DNA from: Hyalangium versicolor | Lineage (GTDB): Bacteria; Myxococcota; Myxococcia; Myxococcales; Myxococcaceae | DNA length: 44,734 nt | Assembly (NCBI RefSeq): GCF_020103695.1 | Contig: NZ_JAHXBF010000053.1 | Coordinates: 1 to 44,734, forward strand | Reading direction: 5' to 3' | Part shown: in pieces, positions 1 through 9,184 of the stretch | Position numbering within the stretch: the stretch's first letter is position 1 | Layout of the letters: every line of letters starts with the position of its first letter | Notes under the pieces: model-generated | Told to the model about the DNA's origin: nothing | Databases searched by the model: none | Seen by the model: only the letters and a program-made list of their open reading frames with translations | Made by a program: the position numbers and the translations under genes

Positions 1-190
1 TGTCCTCTCCGCTTGCCTCCTCCGGCCGCGCCCACTCCCCCTTCCGCTCTGCTGCGTCAGGAGCTTCTCTGGGCGTGCTCGGCCGGTAGCGCAGCGAAGC
101 GAACATCCTCTCGCTGCCCAGTAGGGGAGGCGCTCTGCCCGTGGCACAGCCCGCCAGCAGCACGCACACCACCACGTAGCACCTGCTCAC
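1..190 (-). CDS. Partial lipoprotein gene, 3' end outside window
   Basis: Reading leftwards from a GTG at 190, the frame stays open to the window edge (about 63 codons). It begins with a short basic-hydrophobic leader ending in the lipobox LLAGC, with the cysteine at residue 15, so this is probably a secreted lipoprotein cleaved by signal peptidase II. After the cysteine the sequence is rich in Ala, Glu and Arg and matches no domain I recognise. No strong ribosome binding site precedes the GTG, so the start is tentative. It lies just downstream of a DUF2381 remnant on the same strand. The function is unknown. Confidence 0.55.
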   Translation of the reverse strand, partial: MSRCYVVVCVLLAGCATGRAPPLLGSERMFASLRYRPSTPREAPDAAERKGEWARPEEASGED

Positions 191-269
191 TGCGGCCCAA
201 GAGTTGACCGGATTCGAATCGCCCCCACGCATGGGGCCTCCCTCTCCGCTCTTCAGCACTCGTGCGGAG

Positions 270-365
270 TCAGGGACCAGTAAAAGCGGGCACTCGAGGG
301 AAGACCACGCCCTCCAAGGTCATCCCAAACGCCGCCTGCGCCCCGCCCCCATCCTGTAGGGACTG
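270..365 (-). pseudogene. Remnant of a DUF2381-family C-terminus
   Basis: On the minus strand about 30 codons end at a TGA (270-272) and contain LEGVVFPRVPAF. The complete DUF2381 protein at 42216-43163 ends with VEGVVFPPAPGSTAH, preceded like this one by a Gly-Gly-Ala stretch. A 21-base stretch covering the EGVVFP codons is identical in the two places. An in-frame TGA lies immediately upstream (366-368), so only the tail survives. It marks a lost or rearranged paralogue. Confidence 0.6.
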
Positions 366-372
366 TCACAAC

Positions 373-413
373 TTCTGACCGGTCAGAACGGGACCTCCAT
401 TCTGACCGGCCAG
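373..413. repeat. 16-bp perfect palindrome followed by a partial copy
   Basis: TTCTGACCGGTCAGAA at 373-388 is a perfect palindrome. A second near-copy, TTCTGACCGGCCAG, begins at 400, and both are followed by a similar ACSGG motif. The pair lies between the DUF2381 remnant and the end of the thioesterase-like gene. It could be an operator pair or a small repeat element; nothing in the sequence decides between these. Confidence 0.5.
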
Positions 414-435
414 CACCGGGCCCTCGGTAACTCTG

Positions 436-460
436 CCGCCCGGTTGAAACACCTGGGCGG
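436..460 (-). terminator. Stem-loop after the PKS-NRPS operon
   Basis: CCGCCC (436-441) pairs with GGGCGG (455-460), and GGT (442-444) with ACC (451-453). This gives a nine-pair stem with one bulged T and a six-base loop, 33 bases beyond the last stop codon of the operon. There is no T-run after it, so it is a possible rather than a proven intrinsic terminator. Confidence 0.4.
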
Positions 461-492
461 ACGGGCCCCTCGATTTCCTGCCTCGCTTCGGC

Positions 493-1422
493 CTACTTGA
501 TGAACTCGCCCAGCGCGCGGGCGACGTCGCCCGTGTCCGGATCACTGCCGCTGAAGAGCGCTCCCGCGTCCCCGTTCAGCCGGTGGTAGCGGATCTGCTC
601 GGGCGGCAGCGCGCGCAGGTGCACCGTGTACGAGGTGTTCATGTCCAACTCGAGCTCGTTCTTCTCCTTGCGGCCCACCAGGAGCACCTCCACGTGCCCC
701 TTCAACCGGCGCTGCGGCTTGTAGTTGAGCATCGCGCTCAGCCCCGCCTCGTACATCTTCATCCGGTGCCGGAACAGGTGCTCCTCCGCCGGCCCCTTCA
801 GGTAGCCGCCGTCTCGCACCAGCCCCGTGACGTAGTCGTAGCGCTCCGTCTCCGGCAACGAGCGGATCTTCTCCATCGGCAGCGGCACGTGGATTCCCAG
901 CAAGCGCTCGAAGATGAAGTGGTGATCCTCGATGGCGCGCAACTGCAACGCATCCGTGCCCGGCAGGCACGCCCACGGGCGCAGGAACACCGGCATCACC
1001 TGCACCAGCATCGCCACCTCTTCACCCGCCTCCTGGAGCCGGCACGCCAGCTCGTACGAGGGCAGGCCACCCATGCAGAAGCCGCCGATGTAGTAGGGCC
1101 CGTGAGGTTGGAGCGCACGCAGGTGGCGCATCCCGTAGTCGACGACCTCCTCCACGGAGCGCAGGGGCTCGCGCTCCTCGTCGAAGCCCGGCGCCTGGAT
1201 GCCGTAGAACGCCCGACGCTCGGGCAGGTGCGGCGCCATGTGGCGGAAGTACGAAACGCCTCCGTCCGTGGCGGGGAAGAAGAAGAAGGGCGGAACCCCC
1301 GCCTCCCCCTTCTTGAACTGGATGAGGTTGGAGGGCGTGTCCTTCGATGAGGCGTCGCGGTTCTGGATGAGCGCGCGAAGGAGTTCCTGCTTGGCCTGCG
1401 AGAGTGGTGCGGACATCGTCAT
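493..1422 (-). CDS. Thioesterase-fold protein with substituted triad, end of PKS-NRPS operon
   Basis: A 309-residue alpha/beta-hydrolase of the NRPS/PKS thioesterase family. The N-terminal half has the typical strand before the active site, then GGFCMGG where the nucleophile elbow normally reads GxSxG, so the nucleophile position is Cys. By eye, the usual Asp after strand 5 (LLD-like) reads QVMP here, and the usual C-terminal GxH reads NGDAGALF, so Asp and His also appear replaced. The ATG (1420-1422) overlaps the NRPS stop codon by four bases (ATGA) and has a strong AGGAGGTC site upstream, so the two are co-translated. Position suggests product release, proofreading or acyl transfer. The missing triad means ordinary hydrolysis should not be assumed. 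Confidence 0.85.
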   Translation of the reverse strand: MTMSAPLSQAKQELLRALIQNRDASSKDTPSNLIQFKKGEAGVPPFFFFPATDGGVSYFRHMAPHLPERRAFYGIQAPGFDEEREPLRSVEEVVDYGMRHLRALQPHGPYYIGGFCMGGLPSYELACRLQEAGEEVAMLVQVMPVFLRPWACLPGTDALQLRAIEDHHFIFERLLGIHVPLPMEKIRSLPETERYDYVTGLVRDGGYLKGPAEEHLFRHRMKMYEAGLSAMLNYKPQRRLKGHVEVLLVGRKEKNELELDMNTSYTVHLRALPPEQIRYHRLNGDAGALFSGSDPDTGDVARALGEFIK

Positions 1423-4400
1423 GGACTGACCTCCTGGGTTGAAACAAGCCTCGACAACATGGACTGGGCCTCGTCTTCGCTGAGCTCCGCCACGGCGGCC
1501 TCCAGCGCATTCGCGTCACCGCTGCCCGCCGCGGCCTTCAGCCGCGCGAACTTGAGCGCCCCGGCGAGGCCCTTCACGGTGGGGTGGACGAACAGCTCGG
1601 ACATGGGCACCGTCACGCCCAGCCGCTCGCGCACGGCATAGAGCAGGCGCGCCGCCATCAGGGAGTGGCCTCCCAGCGAGAAGAAGTCATCCCCCCGCCC
1701 CGGCCTCCGCCCCGGCAGCAGGTCCGCGAAGAGCGAGGCCACCGTCTCCTCCATGGGCCCCACCGGAGCCTCGTAGGCCGTCTCCGTGGGCAGCAGGGAG
1801 TGCGAAGCCGGAGGGAGCGCCTGACGGTGCACCTTGCCGTTGTGCGTGCGCGGCAGCTCCGCCAGCAGCACGAAGTGCGCGGGCACCATGTACGCGGGCA
1901 ACCTCCCCTTGAGCCAGCTGCGCAACTCCTGCACCTTCGGATCCGCCCCCGGCGCCGGACACAGGCACGCGATCAGCTCCTTCTCCCCGTCCGCCCCGGC
2001 CCGCGCCACCACGGCCACCTCACCGATCTTCGGGTGCTGGCGCAGCACGTGTTCGATCTCGCCTGTCTCGATGCGATAGCCACGGACCTTCACTTGATCA
2101 TCCAGTCTCCCGAGGAACTCCACGCGCCCATCCCCGCGTTGCCGCACGAGATCTCCCGTGCGGTAGCAACGCAGCGGCGTGGGGAGCACGCCCCCCGGGT
2201 TGATTGACACGAAGCGCTCGGCGGTGAGCTCCGGCCGATTCCAATAGCCCAGGGCCACGCCCTCGCCGCCGATGTACAGCTCGCCGGGCACACCCGGGCT
2301 CACGGGAAGCCCGGACCCGTCCAGCACGAAGAGCTGCGTGTTCTCCAGGGGAAGCCCCGCGAGGATGGGAGCACCTGGGAGCAGCCGCTCGCGCAGAGAC
2401 CAGATGGTCGTCTCCGTGGGGCCATACAGGTTCCACAGCTCCGCGCAGCGCGAGGCCAACCAGTCCACCAGCTCGCGCGAGGGGTGCTCGCCGCCGCACA
2501 GCGCCTTGAAGCGCTTGCTGCCCGGCCACCCCCACGCCTTGAGCAGCGACCACGTGGAGGGTGTGCCCTGCATGGCGGTGACACCCTGTTCCAGCAGCAG
2601 CCGCGCCAGCCGCTCACCGTCGCGCACGGCATCCGTCTCGGCAATCACCAACCGCGCCCCCGTCACCAACGGTAGGAAGAGCTCCAGCACCGAGATGTCG
2701 AAGGACCAGGTGGTGACGGCCAGCAGCACATCCTCCGTGCCGAGCCCGGGCTTGCGAGCCAGCGCCCACAAGCAGCTCACCACGTTGCGGTGGCGCACCA
2801 CCACGCCCTTGGGCCTGCCCGTGGAGCCCGAGGTGTAGAGGAGATACGCCGGAGCCTCCGAGGTCAGCTCCACGCGCGGCGGATTGTCGGCGCGCAGCGG
2901 CTCCAGCTCGCGCAGCGTCAAGACAGGAATCCCCGCCGGCACGGCGTTGGGAGCCGCCTCCTCAGCCAGCACGAGCCGAGCCTGGCTGTCTTCCAACATG
3001 AAGCGGATCCGATCCTCGGGCAGATCGGGATCCAGCGGCAGGTACGCCGCGCCCGCCCCCAGCACGCCGAGCACCGCGGCGAGCAGCTCGGAGGAGCGCT
3101 GTCCCAACACCCCCACGAAGTGGCCCGGGCCAATGCCTCGCGAGGACAGCTCCTGGGCAATCCCATGCGCCCGCGCCATCAACTCCGCGCGTGAAAGCGT
3201 GCGGCCCGCATACGTCACTGCGGGAGCATCCGGAGCCCGAGTGGCCTCCCCGCGCACCCACTCGTGGAGGCAGCGCTCACGCGGCCAGGGCTCCTGGGTC
3301 TGGTTCCAGCCGGCCAGCACCTCTCGCGCCCGAGCCTCGTTGAGCAAGCCCGCCGCATCCACCGGAGCGTCCGGGGCTGCGGACAGCCGCGTGGCCAATG
3401 TGGTGAAGGCCTCGGAGAAGCGGGGACCGAACTCCTCCGAGAACAGCGAGGCGCTGGTGAGCAGCATCCCCCGGGTGCCCGTGGGGCTCGGGGTGAGGTG
3501 GCACTCCAGATCGAACTGGCACAGCTGCGAGTCGAACGGATACTCCGTGCACTCCACCCCGGACAGCCGCAGCGGACGCGAGGCGTTCTGCATGCCGAAG
3601 AACATCTGGAACAGCGGGCTGCGCGAGGGATCCCGCCGCTGCCCGGCAAGCTGCACGAGCTGCTCGAAGGCCACGCCCTGGTGCTCGAACGCATCGAGCG
3701 AGGAGCGATGGACGTTGCGAACCAGTTCCGCGAAGGAGATCCCCGGAGACACCTCGGTGCGCACCACGAGCGTGTTCACCATGCAGCCGATGAGCGGCTC
3801 CAGCCCGCGATCTCCCCGGTTGGCGTGTGGCGTGCCCACCACCACGTCCCGCTGACGGCAGTAGCGCTGCAGCGTCACCATCAACACCGCGAACAACGCC
3901 GCGAAGGGAGTGGCCCCCACCTGCTCCGCCGCTCGCGCGAGCGCCGTGTCCACCTCGGGCGGCAACGTGAACAGGTGCTGCCTTCCCCGATAGTGGGTGA
4001 TCGGCGGGCGAGGAAAATCCCCCGGCAGCTCCATCGAGGGCAGGTGCTCCAACCGCTTGCGCCAGTAGTCCAGCCCCGCGGAGGCGCGATGCACCTCACG
4101 CTCCCAGTCCACGAAGTCCGCGTAGCCGAGCTTCAGCTCCGGCAGCGCCGCAGTGCCCCCCTCCAGTCCGGCCCGGTAGAGCGCCTCCAGCTCCGAGTTG
4201 AGCAGCCCCAGCGACCACCCGTCCGCCACGAGGTGGTGCAGCCCGATGCCCCAGATGTAGTGCTCGGGCCCCAGCTCCAGCAGACAGGTGCGCACAGGGG
4301 GCTCGCGCTCGAAGTCGAACGGACCGGACAGCGCCCCACGCAGAGCCTGCTGCACCCGCTCCTCTGTGACTGGCCCCTCCAGGCGGACCCGCCGCAGCGG

Positions 4401-4796
4401 CAGCACCTGGCGCGCGGCGAAGAACTGCACCAGGTGCCCCTCCTGCTCGGAGAACGTGGCGCGCAGCGACTCCTGCCGATCCACCACCTGCTGCAGGGCA
4501 CGCTCCAGCAACTCGGGCTGGAGCGGACCTCGCAGCGTGAAGGCCTGGGAGACCAGATACGCATTCTGATCCGGAGCCAACCGCGTGAGGAACCACAGGC
4601 GGCGCTGCGCGCCGGAGAGCCCCGTGGCGGTACGCCCCTCCAACAGCGGCAGCAGCTCCGCCTTATGGGTGCGCAGCGCCTCCTTGTCCTCCGCCGTGAG
4701 CACACCTCCCACGGCCTTGAAGCGAAGTTGACCCTCGGAGGCCCACAGCCTCACTCCCTTGCTGGTCAGCTGCCCCAGCAGACCCCTCGCGGTCAT
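1419..4796 (-). CDS. NRPS: TubC docking domain-C-A-PCP, glycine-like code
   Basis: A 1,125-residue single-module nonribosomal peptide synthetase. Residues 1-55 (from MTARGLLGQL) match the TubC-type N-terminal docking domain. The condensation domain follows (HHLVADG near 186), then an adenylation domain from about 500 to 1010 with YTSGSTGRPKG, FDISVLELF, NLYGPTETT, YRTGDL and NGKVHR motifs, and a carrier domain with LGGHSL near 1044. Reading the specificity positions by alignment with GrsA gives DILQLGLIWK, which to my knowledge is a glycine code. There is no epimerase or thioesterase domain. The ATG at 4796 was chosen because it shares its first base with the PKS stop (TGATG) and begins exactly at the docking domain. 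An open frame extends upstream to 4877, but that part lies inside the PKS gene. The docking domain implies uptake of the chain from the upstream PKS. Confidence 0.93.
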   Translation of the reverse strand: MTARGLLGQLTSKGVRLWASEGQLRFKAVGGVLTAEDKEALRTHKAELLPLLEGRTATGLSGAQRRLWFLTRLAPDQNAYLVSQAFTLRGPLQPELLERALQQVVDRQESLRATFSEQEGHLVQFFAARQVLPLRRVRLEGPVTEERVQQALRGALSGPFDFEREPPVRTCLLELGPEHYIWGIGLHHLVADGWSLGLLNSELEALYRAGLEGGTAALPELKLGYADFVDWEREVHRASAGLDYWRKRLEHLPSMELPGDFPRPPITHYRGRQHLFTLPPEVDTALARAAEQVGATPFAALFAVLMVTLQRYCRQRDVVVGTPHANRGDRGLEPLIGCMVNTLVVRTEVSPGISFAELVRNVHRSSLDAFEHQGVAFEQLVQLAGQRRDPSRSPLFQMFFGMQNASRPLRLSGVECTEYPFDSQLCQFDLECHLTPSPTGTRGMLLTSASLFSEEFGPRFSEAFTTLATRLSAAPDAPVDAAGLLNEARAREVLAGWNQTQEPWPRERCLHEWVRGEATRAPDAPAVTYAGRTLSRAELMARAHGIAQELSSRGIGPGHFVGVLGQRSSELLAAVLGVLGAGAAYLPLDPDLPEDRIRFMLEDSQARLVLAEEAAPNAVPAGIPVLTLRELEPLRADNPPRVELTSEAPAYLLYTSGSTGRPKGVVVRHRNVVSCLWALARKPGLGTEDVLLAVTTWSFDISVLELFLPLVTGARLVIAETDAVRDGERLARLLLEQGVTAMQGTPSTWSLLKAWGWPGSKRFKALCGGEHPSRELVDWLASRCAELWNLYGPTETTIWSLRERLLPGAPILAGLPLENTQLFVLDGSGLPVSPGVPGELYIGGEGVALGYWNRPELTAERFVSINPGGVLPTPLRCYRTGDLVRQRGDGRVEFLGRLDDQVKVRGYRIETGEIEHVLRQHPKIGEVAVVARAGADGEKELIACLCPAPGADPKVQELRSWLKGRLPAYMVPAHFVLLAELPRTHNGKVHRQALPPASHSLLPTETAYEAPVGPMEETVASLFADLLPGRRPGRGDDFFSLGGHSLMAARLLYAVRERLGVTVPMSELFVHPTVKGLAGALKFARLKAAAGSGDANALEAAVAELSEDEAQSMLSRLVSTQEVSP

Positions 4797-7700
4797 CACA
4801 GACTCCCCTCCTCCAGCGCCTCGGACAGCGCCTCGGCATTCACGGCGGGAGCGCTTGCCTGCCGGACATGCGTGCACAACGCCTGGGCCAGAGCCCGCAG
4901 GCTCCTGTCCTCCAGGTAGAGCGACACTGGAACCTCCACCTTCACGAGCGCCCGCATCCGATTGTTGAGCTGCATGGCCAGCAGCGAATCCAGCCCGAGC
5001 CGCTTGAGCGACATCCCCTCGGAGAGAGAGGTCTCCGCCAACTGGAGGATCGTGGCCGAGTAGCTGCGCAGCAGCGGCTCGACCAGGTCCGGCTCAGGCA
5101 CCCCCTCCGAGGCGCGCAAGGCCTGCTCCAGTCGCACCACCTCGGGCGTCTCGGGCGCCTTCATGATGGGCGGCTCGGGAGCCTTCAGCTCAGGAACCTT
5201 CATGATGGGCGGCTTGGGAACCACCGCCACGCTGGAGACGAACTCCAGACCCTCGGGCCAGCAAGGGATGCGCTGCCAGGGATAGGCAGGCAGCGAGATG
5301 ATGCGCCCGCCCCGCCGCTGCACCGCTGCCCAGTCCAGCTCCACACCGCGCTCGTAGAGCTGCGCCAGCGTCTCATAGAGGTAGCGCTGCCCCTCTCCGC
5401 GCCGCATCGAATGCAGCACCGCGGCCCGAGAGCCCGCCTCCGCGACGGTCTGCTCACTGGCCAGCCCCAACAGCGGGTGGGGCCCCACCTCGAGCAGCAG
5501 ATCGATCCCATCGCGAAGCAGCGCGCGCACCTGCTCATAGAAGCGCACCGGCTGGATGACGTTGCGCACCCAGTGTCTCGGATCCAGCTCCGAGCCCTCG
5601 GCGATGGTGCCGGTCGTCGTGGAGTAGATGGGAATGGAGCCCACGCGCGGCGCCAGCCCCTCCAGCTCTCGCATCAGCGGCCCCTGCACAGCCTCCACCT
5701 GGGGGCAGTGCGACACGGGGAACTCGGGGCCGAGCACTCGCGCGAAGATGCCTCGGGTCTGCAGCTCCGCGGCGATCGCCTCCAAGGCCTCCCGCTCGCC
5801 AGCGAGGGCGAAGCTGCGCGGACCATTGCGAGCGGCCCGGCTGGCGCGCCCCTGCCACCGCGCGAGCACCGCATCCAGCTCCTCGGGCGAGCACTCCACC
5901 ACGGCCATGGTGCCCCGGCCTCGTGCGGCCTCCAGCTGCCGGCTCCGGGCGCTGATGAGACGAGCGGCATCCTCCAGGCTCAGCGCTCCGGCCACGTGCG
6001 CGGCGGCCACCTCGCCCATGCTGTGGCCGATGACCGCCGAAGCGCGCACGCCCAGCGACTCCCAGAGCCGGCACAGCGCGACCTGGAAGGCGAACAGCAC
6101 CGGCTGGGCCACGTCAGCCCGCTCCAGCACCGTCGAGCCCTCGGCCAGCTTCGCCGCGACGGACCAGCCCGTGTACCGGGCAATCGCCGCGTCACAGGCC
6201 AGCAGCGCCTGACGGAAGACAGGCTCACGCTCCAGCAGCTCGCGGGCCATTCCGTCCCACTGGCCTCCCTGCCCCGGGAAGACGAAGGCCACACGAGGCG
6301 GGTGCGTGGGCTCCAACCGCTCCGGGCGGGCCTGCTCCAGCGCTGCGCGGAGCCGCTCCCGAAGACTGGCGCGCGAGGTGCCGACCACGGCCACCCGATG
6401 TCCCAGGTGGCTGCGGCCGCACGCCGCCGTGTAGCAGACATCATCCAGCGCGACGGTCGGCTCGGCCTCCAGGAACTCCATCATCCCGGCCACCCGGGCC
6501 TTCAGGGCCTGAGGCGAGTGCGCCGACAGCGCGAGCACGTGCGGCGGGCTCAGGGTCTCCTCGTGCGAGGCCCTCGGACGCACGGGCACGCCACACGCCT
6601 GCAACGCGCTGGCCGCTTCGAGCAACGTCTCCCACTCCGAACCCTGGCGGTGCGTCGAGGTGACGACCATGCCGTCACGGCCCACATGGGCCAGGCACTG
6701 CTCCACGAAGCGCGCGAGCGCTGGCTGGGGGCCCACCTCGAGGAACAGGTCCTCGCCGTTTCGAGCCAGCATCTCGATGGCGGAGGCGAACTCCACGGGC
6801 TCGCGCAGGTTGCGAGCCCAGTACGTGCCGTCCAGCTCGCGCCCTTCCATGAAGCGTCCCGTCATCGTGGACAGCAGCGGAGTGTGCGTGGGCTGTGGAG
6901 AGATGCCCGCCAGTCCCTGAATGAACTCGGGGAGGATGGGCTCGATGAGCGCGCTGTGCGAGGGGAAGGCCGCATCCACGAACGCACAGCGCACCCCGGC
7001 GGCGCGCTGCTCGGTGGCGATGCGCTCCAGCACCGGGTGCTCGCCCGCGATCACCGTGGAGGTGGGGCTGTTGCACACGGCGATGGACGCGCCCTCGATG
7101 CCGTGGAGGATCTTCTCCACCTCCTCCCGCGAGCGCTCCAGCAACAACAGTCCGCCGTGCCCTACCAGCCGGCCCGTCAGCTGCCCCCGGAGGCAGACCA
7201 GGCGGATGGCATCCTCGAGGCTCAGCGCCCCGGCGACATGCGCCGCCGCTACCTCCCCCAGGCTGTGCCCCAGGACGATGCGCGGGACGACTCCCCACGA
7301 GCGCCACAACTCGGCCAGAGCCACCTGCACGGAGAAGATGGCGGGCTGCACTACCTCCGGCTCATGGAGCCGGGACTGTCCCGGAGGCGCCAGCAGCTCC
7401 GGCAACAGGGACCAGCCCACCTGCGCCTGGATCTGCCGCTCACAGGCCTGGAGGCTGGCGCGGAACAGGGGCGAGGCCATCAGCAACTCGCGCCCCATGC
7501 CGATCCATTGCGAGCCATGCCCGGCGAAGAAGAACACCGGCTGGCGCCCCTCCTCGATCCCCTGAGCCACCAGCTCGCGCAGCAGCTCCTCCATCCGCGG
7601 CGCGGAGGGCGGATGCGCCTCCTCGACAATCACGTGGGCGTTGGTGCCGCCGAACCCGAACGAGCTGACACCGGCGCGAGCGGGACCATCCCGCCGAGGC

Positions 7701-9184
7701 CACTCGGTCAGCCGGGTCTGCATCTCGAGCCCCAGCCCAGCGAAGTCGATCTGCGGGTTGGGCGTGCGGAAGTGCAGGCTCGGAGGCAACTGCCGGTGGC
7801 GCAGGCCGAGCGCCAACTTCATCAGTCCCGCGATTCCAGCGGCCGCCTCCGCATGGCCCATGTTGCTCTTCACCGAGCCGATGCGCAGCGGCCGATCCGC
7901 CGGGCGCCCCTGGCCGTAGACGGCGCCAATGGCGGAGGCCTCGATGGGGTCTCCCAGCCGCGTGCCCGTGCCGTGAGCCTCCACATAGTCGACGGAGGAG
8001 GGCTCCACGCCCGCGCGAGCAATCGCCAGGCTGAGCACGTTTCGCTGGGCCCGAGGGCTGGGCGCCGTCAATCCGTTGCTGCGCCCGTCATTGTTGATGG
8101 CGGTGCCGCGAATCACGCAGGCAATGGGATTGCCGTCCGCGATGGCGCGCGACAGGCGCTTGAGCACCACCAGACCGGCGCCCTCGGCTCGGACATACCC
8201 GTCCCCGTCCGCGTCGAAGGTGCGGCAGCGGCCGCTGGGGCTGGTGGCGCCGAACCTCGCCATCTGCACCATGCTGTCGGGCGCGAGGATGAGGTTGACG
8301 CCTCCGGCAATGGCCAGCGTGGACTCGCCGCTGCGCAAGCTCTCGCAGGCCAGGTGCACGGCGACCAGCGAGGCCGAGCACGCCGTGTCGATGGCCATGC
8401 TGGGGCCCTCGAGCCCCAGCGTGTACGAGATGCGGTTGGCGATGATGCTGTGATGCACGCCGGTGACGCTGTGAGGCGCGATGGTGCCCAGCCCCATGCG
8501 TCCCAGCAGCAGGGCGAAGTCGCTCCAGATGGCGCCCAGGAACACGCCGGTGGCCGAGCCCACGAGCGAGTGCGGAGGAATGCCCGCGTCCTCGAGCGCC
8601 TCCCACGTCAGCTCCAGCGCCACGCGCTGCTGGGGATCCATGTGATTGGCTTCGCGCGGCGAGATGCCGAAGAACGAAGGATCGAAGCCGATGACATCCC
8701 GGAGGAAACCTCCCTGCCGGCCCGGAATGCTCCCCGGCATGGACGGATCCGGATGGTAGAGCGCCTCCACATTCAGGCGCTCCGGAGGGATGTCCTCCAC
8801 CGCGTCGCGGCCCGAACGCAGCAGGTCCCAGAAGGCGGCGGGAGTGTCCACCCCTCCTGGGAAGCGACAGGCCATGCCGACGATGGCGATGGGCTCCTGC
8901 GCTGCGGCCCGAGGCAACTCATGGAGAGAGGGGGTGTTCGCCCGACCTCCCAGATGAGCTGACAGCTCGGCGATGCTCGGATGCTCCCAGAGCAAGGTGA
9001 GGGGCACGGGGCGCCCCAGCCAGGTGGAGAGTCTCGCCGCCAGGGCACCGGCTCCCAAGGAGTCCAGACCCAACCGACGAAAACTCGCATGAGCATCCAC
9101 TCGCTCGGGGGGGACGCTCAGAGATTCCGCAACAGCGGTGATGAGCCACCGGCGGATGCTGTCCTGTCCGTTCAGGTTGGGCAC
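4796..9184 (-). CDS. Type I PKS: ACP-KS-AT-AT-ACP starter/extension module
   Basis: A 1,462-residue modular polyketide synthase. Domains in order: an N-terminal carrier (GLDSLGAG, Ser42); a ketosynthase from about 97 with DTACSAS (Cys near 269), EAHGTGT and NMGHAEAAAG, so apparently active; AT-1 with GHSLGE near 640; AT-2 with GHSMGE near 1051; an LPAYPWQR linker; and a second carrier with GLDSLLAMQ near 1395. There is no KR, DH or ER, so the beta-keto group should remain. Known myxobacterial starter proteins (myxothiazol, stigmatellin types) use a loading carrier and a loading AT placed between KS and the extender AT. By analogy AT-1 loads the starter and AT-2 the extender. The usual substrate motif (YASH/HAFH) reads FPSH in AT-1 and PVSH in AT-2, so substrates cannot be called. 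The start is GTG; an in-frame TAG lies 18 bases upstream. Confidence 0.93.
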   Translation of the reverse strand: MPNLNGQDSIRRWLITAVAESLSVPPERVDAHASFRRLGLDSLGAGALAARLSTWLGRPVPLTLLWEHPSIAELSAHLGGRANTPSLHELPRAAAQEPIAIVGMACRFPGGVDTPAAFWDLLRSGRDAVEDIPPERLNVEALYHPDPSMPGSIPGRQGGFLRDVIGFDPSFFGISPREANHMDPQQRVALELTWEALEDAGIPPHSLVGSATGVFLGAIWSDFALLLGRMGLGTIAPHSVTGVHHSIIANRISYTLGLEGPSMAIDTACSASLVAVHLACESLRSGESTLAIAGGVNLILAPDSMVQMARFGATSPSGRCRTFDADGDGYVRAEGAGLVVLKRLSRAIADGNPIACVIRGTAINNDGRSNGLTAPSPRAQRNVLSLAIARAGVEPSSVDYVEAHGTGTRLGDPIEASAIGAVYGQGRPADRPLRIGSVKSNMGHAEAAAGIAGLMKLALGLRHRQLPPSLHFRTPNPQIDFAGLGLEMQTRLTEWPRRDGPARAGVSSFGFGGTNAHVIVEEAHPPSAPRMEELLRELVAQGIEEGRQPVFFFAGHGSQWIGMGRELLMASPLFRASLQACERQIQAQVGWSLLPELLAPPGQSRLHEPEVVQPAIFSVQVALAELWRSWGVVPRIVLGHSLGEVAAAHVAGALSLEDAIRLVCLRGQLTGRLVGHGGLLLLERSREEVEKILHGIEGASIAVCNSPTSTVIAGEHPVLERIATEQRAAGVRCAFVDAAFPSHSALIEPILPEFIQGLAGISPQPTHTPLLSTMTGRFMEGRELDGTYWARNLREPVEFASAIEMLARNGEDLFLEVGPQPALARFVEQCLAHVGRDGMVVTSTHRQGSEWETLLEAASALQACGVPVRPRASHEETLSPPHVLALSAHSPQALKARVAGMMEFLEAEPTVALDDVCYTAACGRSHLGHRVAVVGTSRASLRERLRAALEQARPERLEPTHPPRVAFVFPGQGGQWDGMARELLEREPVFRQALLACDAAIARYTGWSVAAKLAEGSTVLERADVAQPVLFAFQVALCRLWESLGVRASAVIGHSMGEVAAAHVAGALSLEDAARLISARSRQLEAARGRGTMAVVECSPEELDAVLARWQGRASRAARNGPRSFALAGEREALEAIAAELQTRGIFARVLGPEFPVSHCPQVEAVQGPLMRELEGLAPRVGSIPIYSTTTGTIAEGSELDPRHWVRNVIQPVRFYEQVRALLRDGIDLLLEVGPHPLLGLASEQTVAEAGSRAAVLHSMRRGEGQRYLYETLAQLYERGVELDWAAVQRRGGRIISLPAYPWQRIPCWPEGLEFVSSVAVVPKPPIMKVPELKAPEPPIMKAPETPEVVRLEQALRASEGVPEPDLVEPLLRSYSATILQLAETSLSEGMSLKRLGLDSLLAMQLNNRMRALVKVEVPVSLYLEDRSLRALAQALCTHVRQASAPAVNAEALSEALEEGSL

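Noticed and set aside
211..226. TTCGAATC resembling a tRNA T-loop
   Set aside because: The flanking bases do not pair as a T-stem and no acceptor, D or anticodon arms are found on either strand.
4797..4877. Upstream extension of the NRPS frame to 4877
   Set aside because: It lies inside the PKS gene and precedes the docking domain by an Arg/Gly-rich stretch; the TGATG overlap at 4796 marks the start.
4868..8962. Very long open frame (over 1,300 codons) opposite the PKS gene
   Set aside because: It is a shadow of the high-GC PKS codon pattern: Arg/His/Gln/Leu-rich, without motifs, while the other strand has all PKS catalytic motifs.
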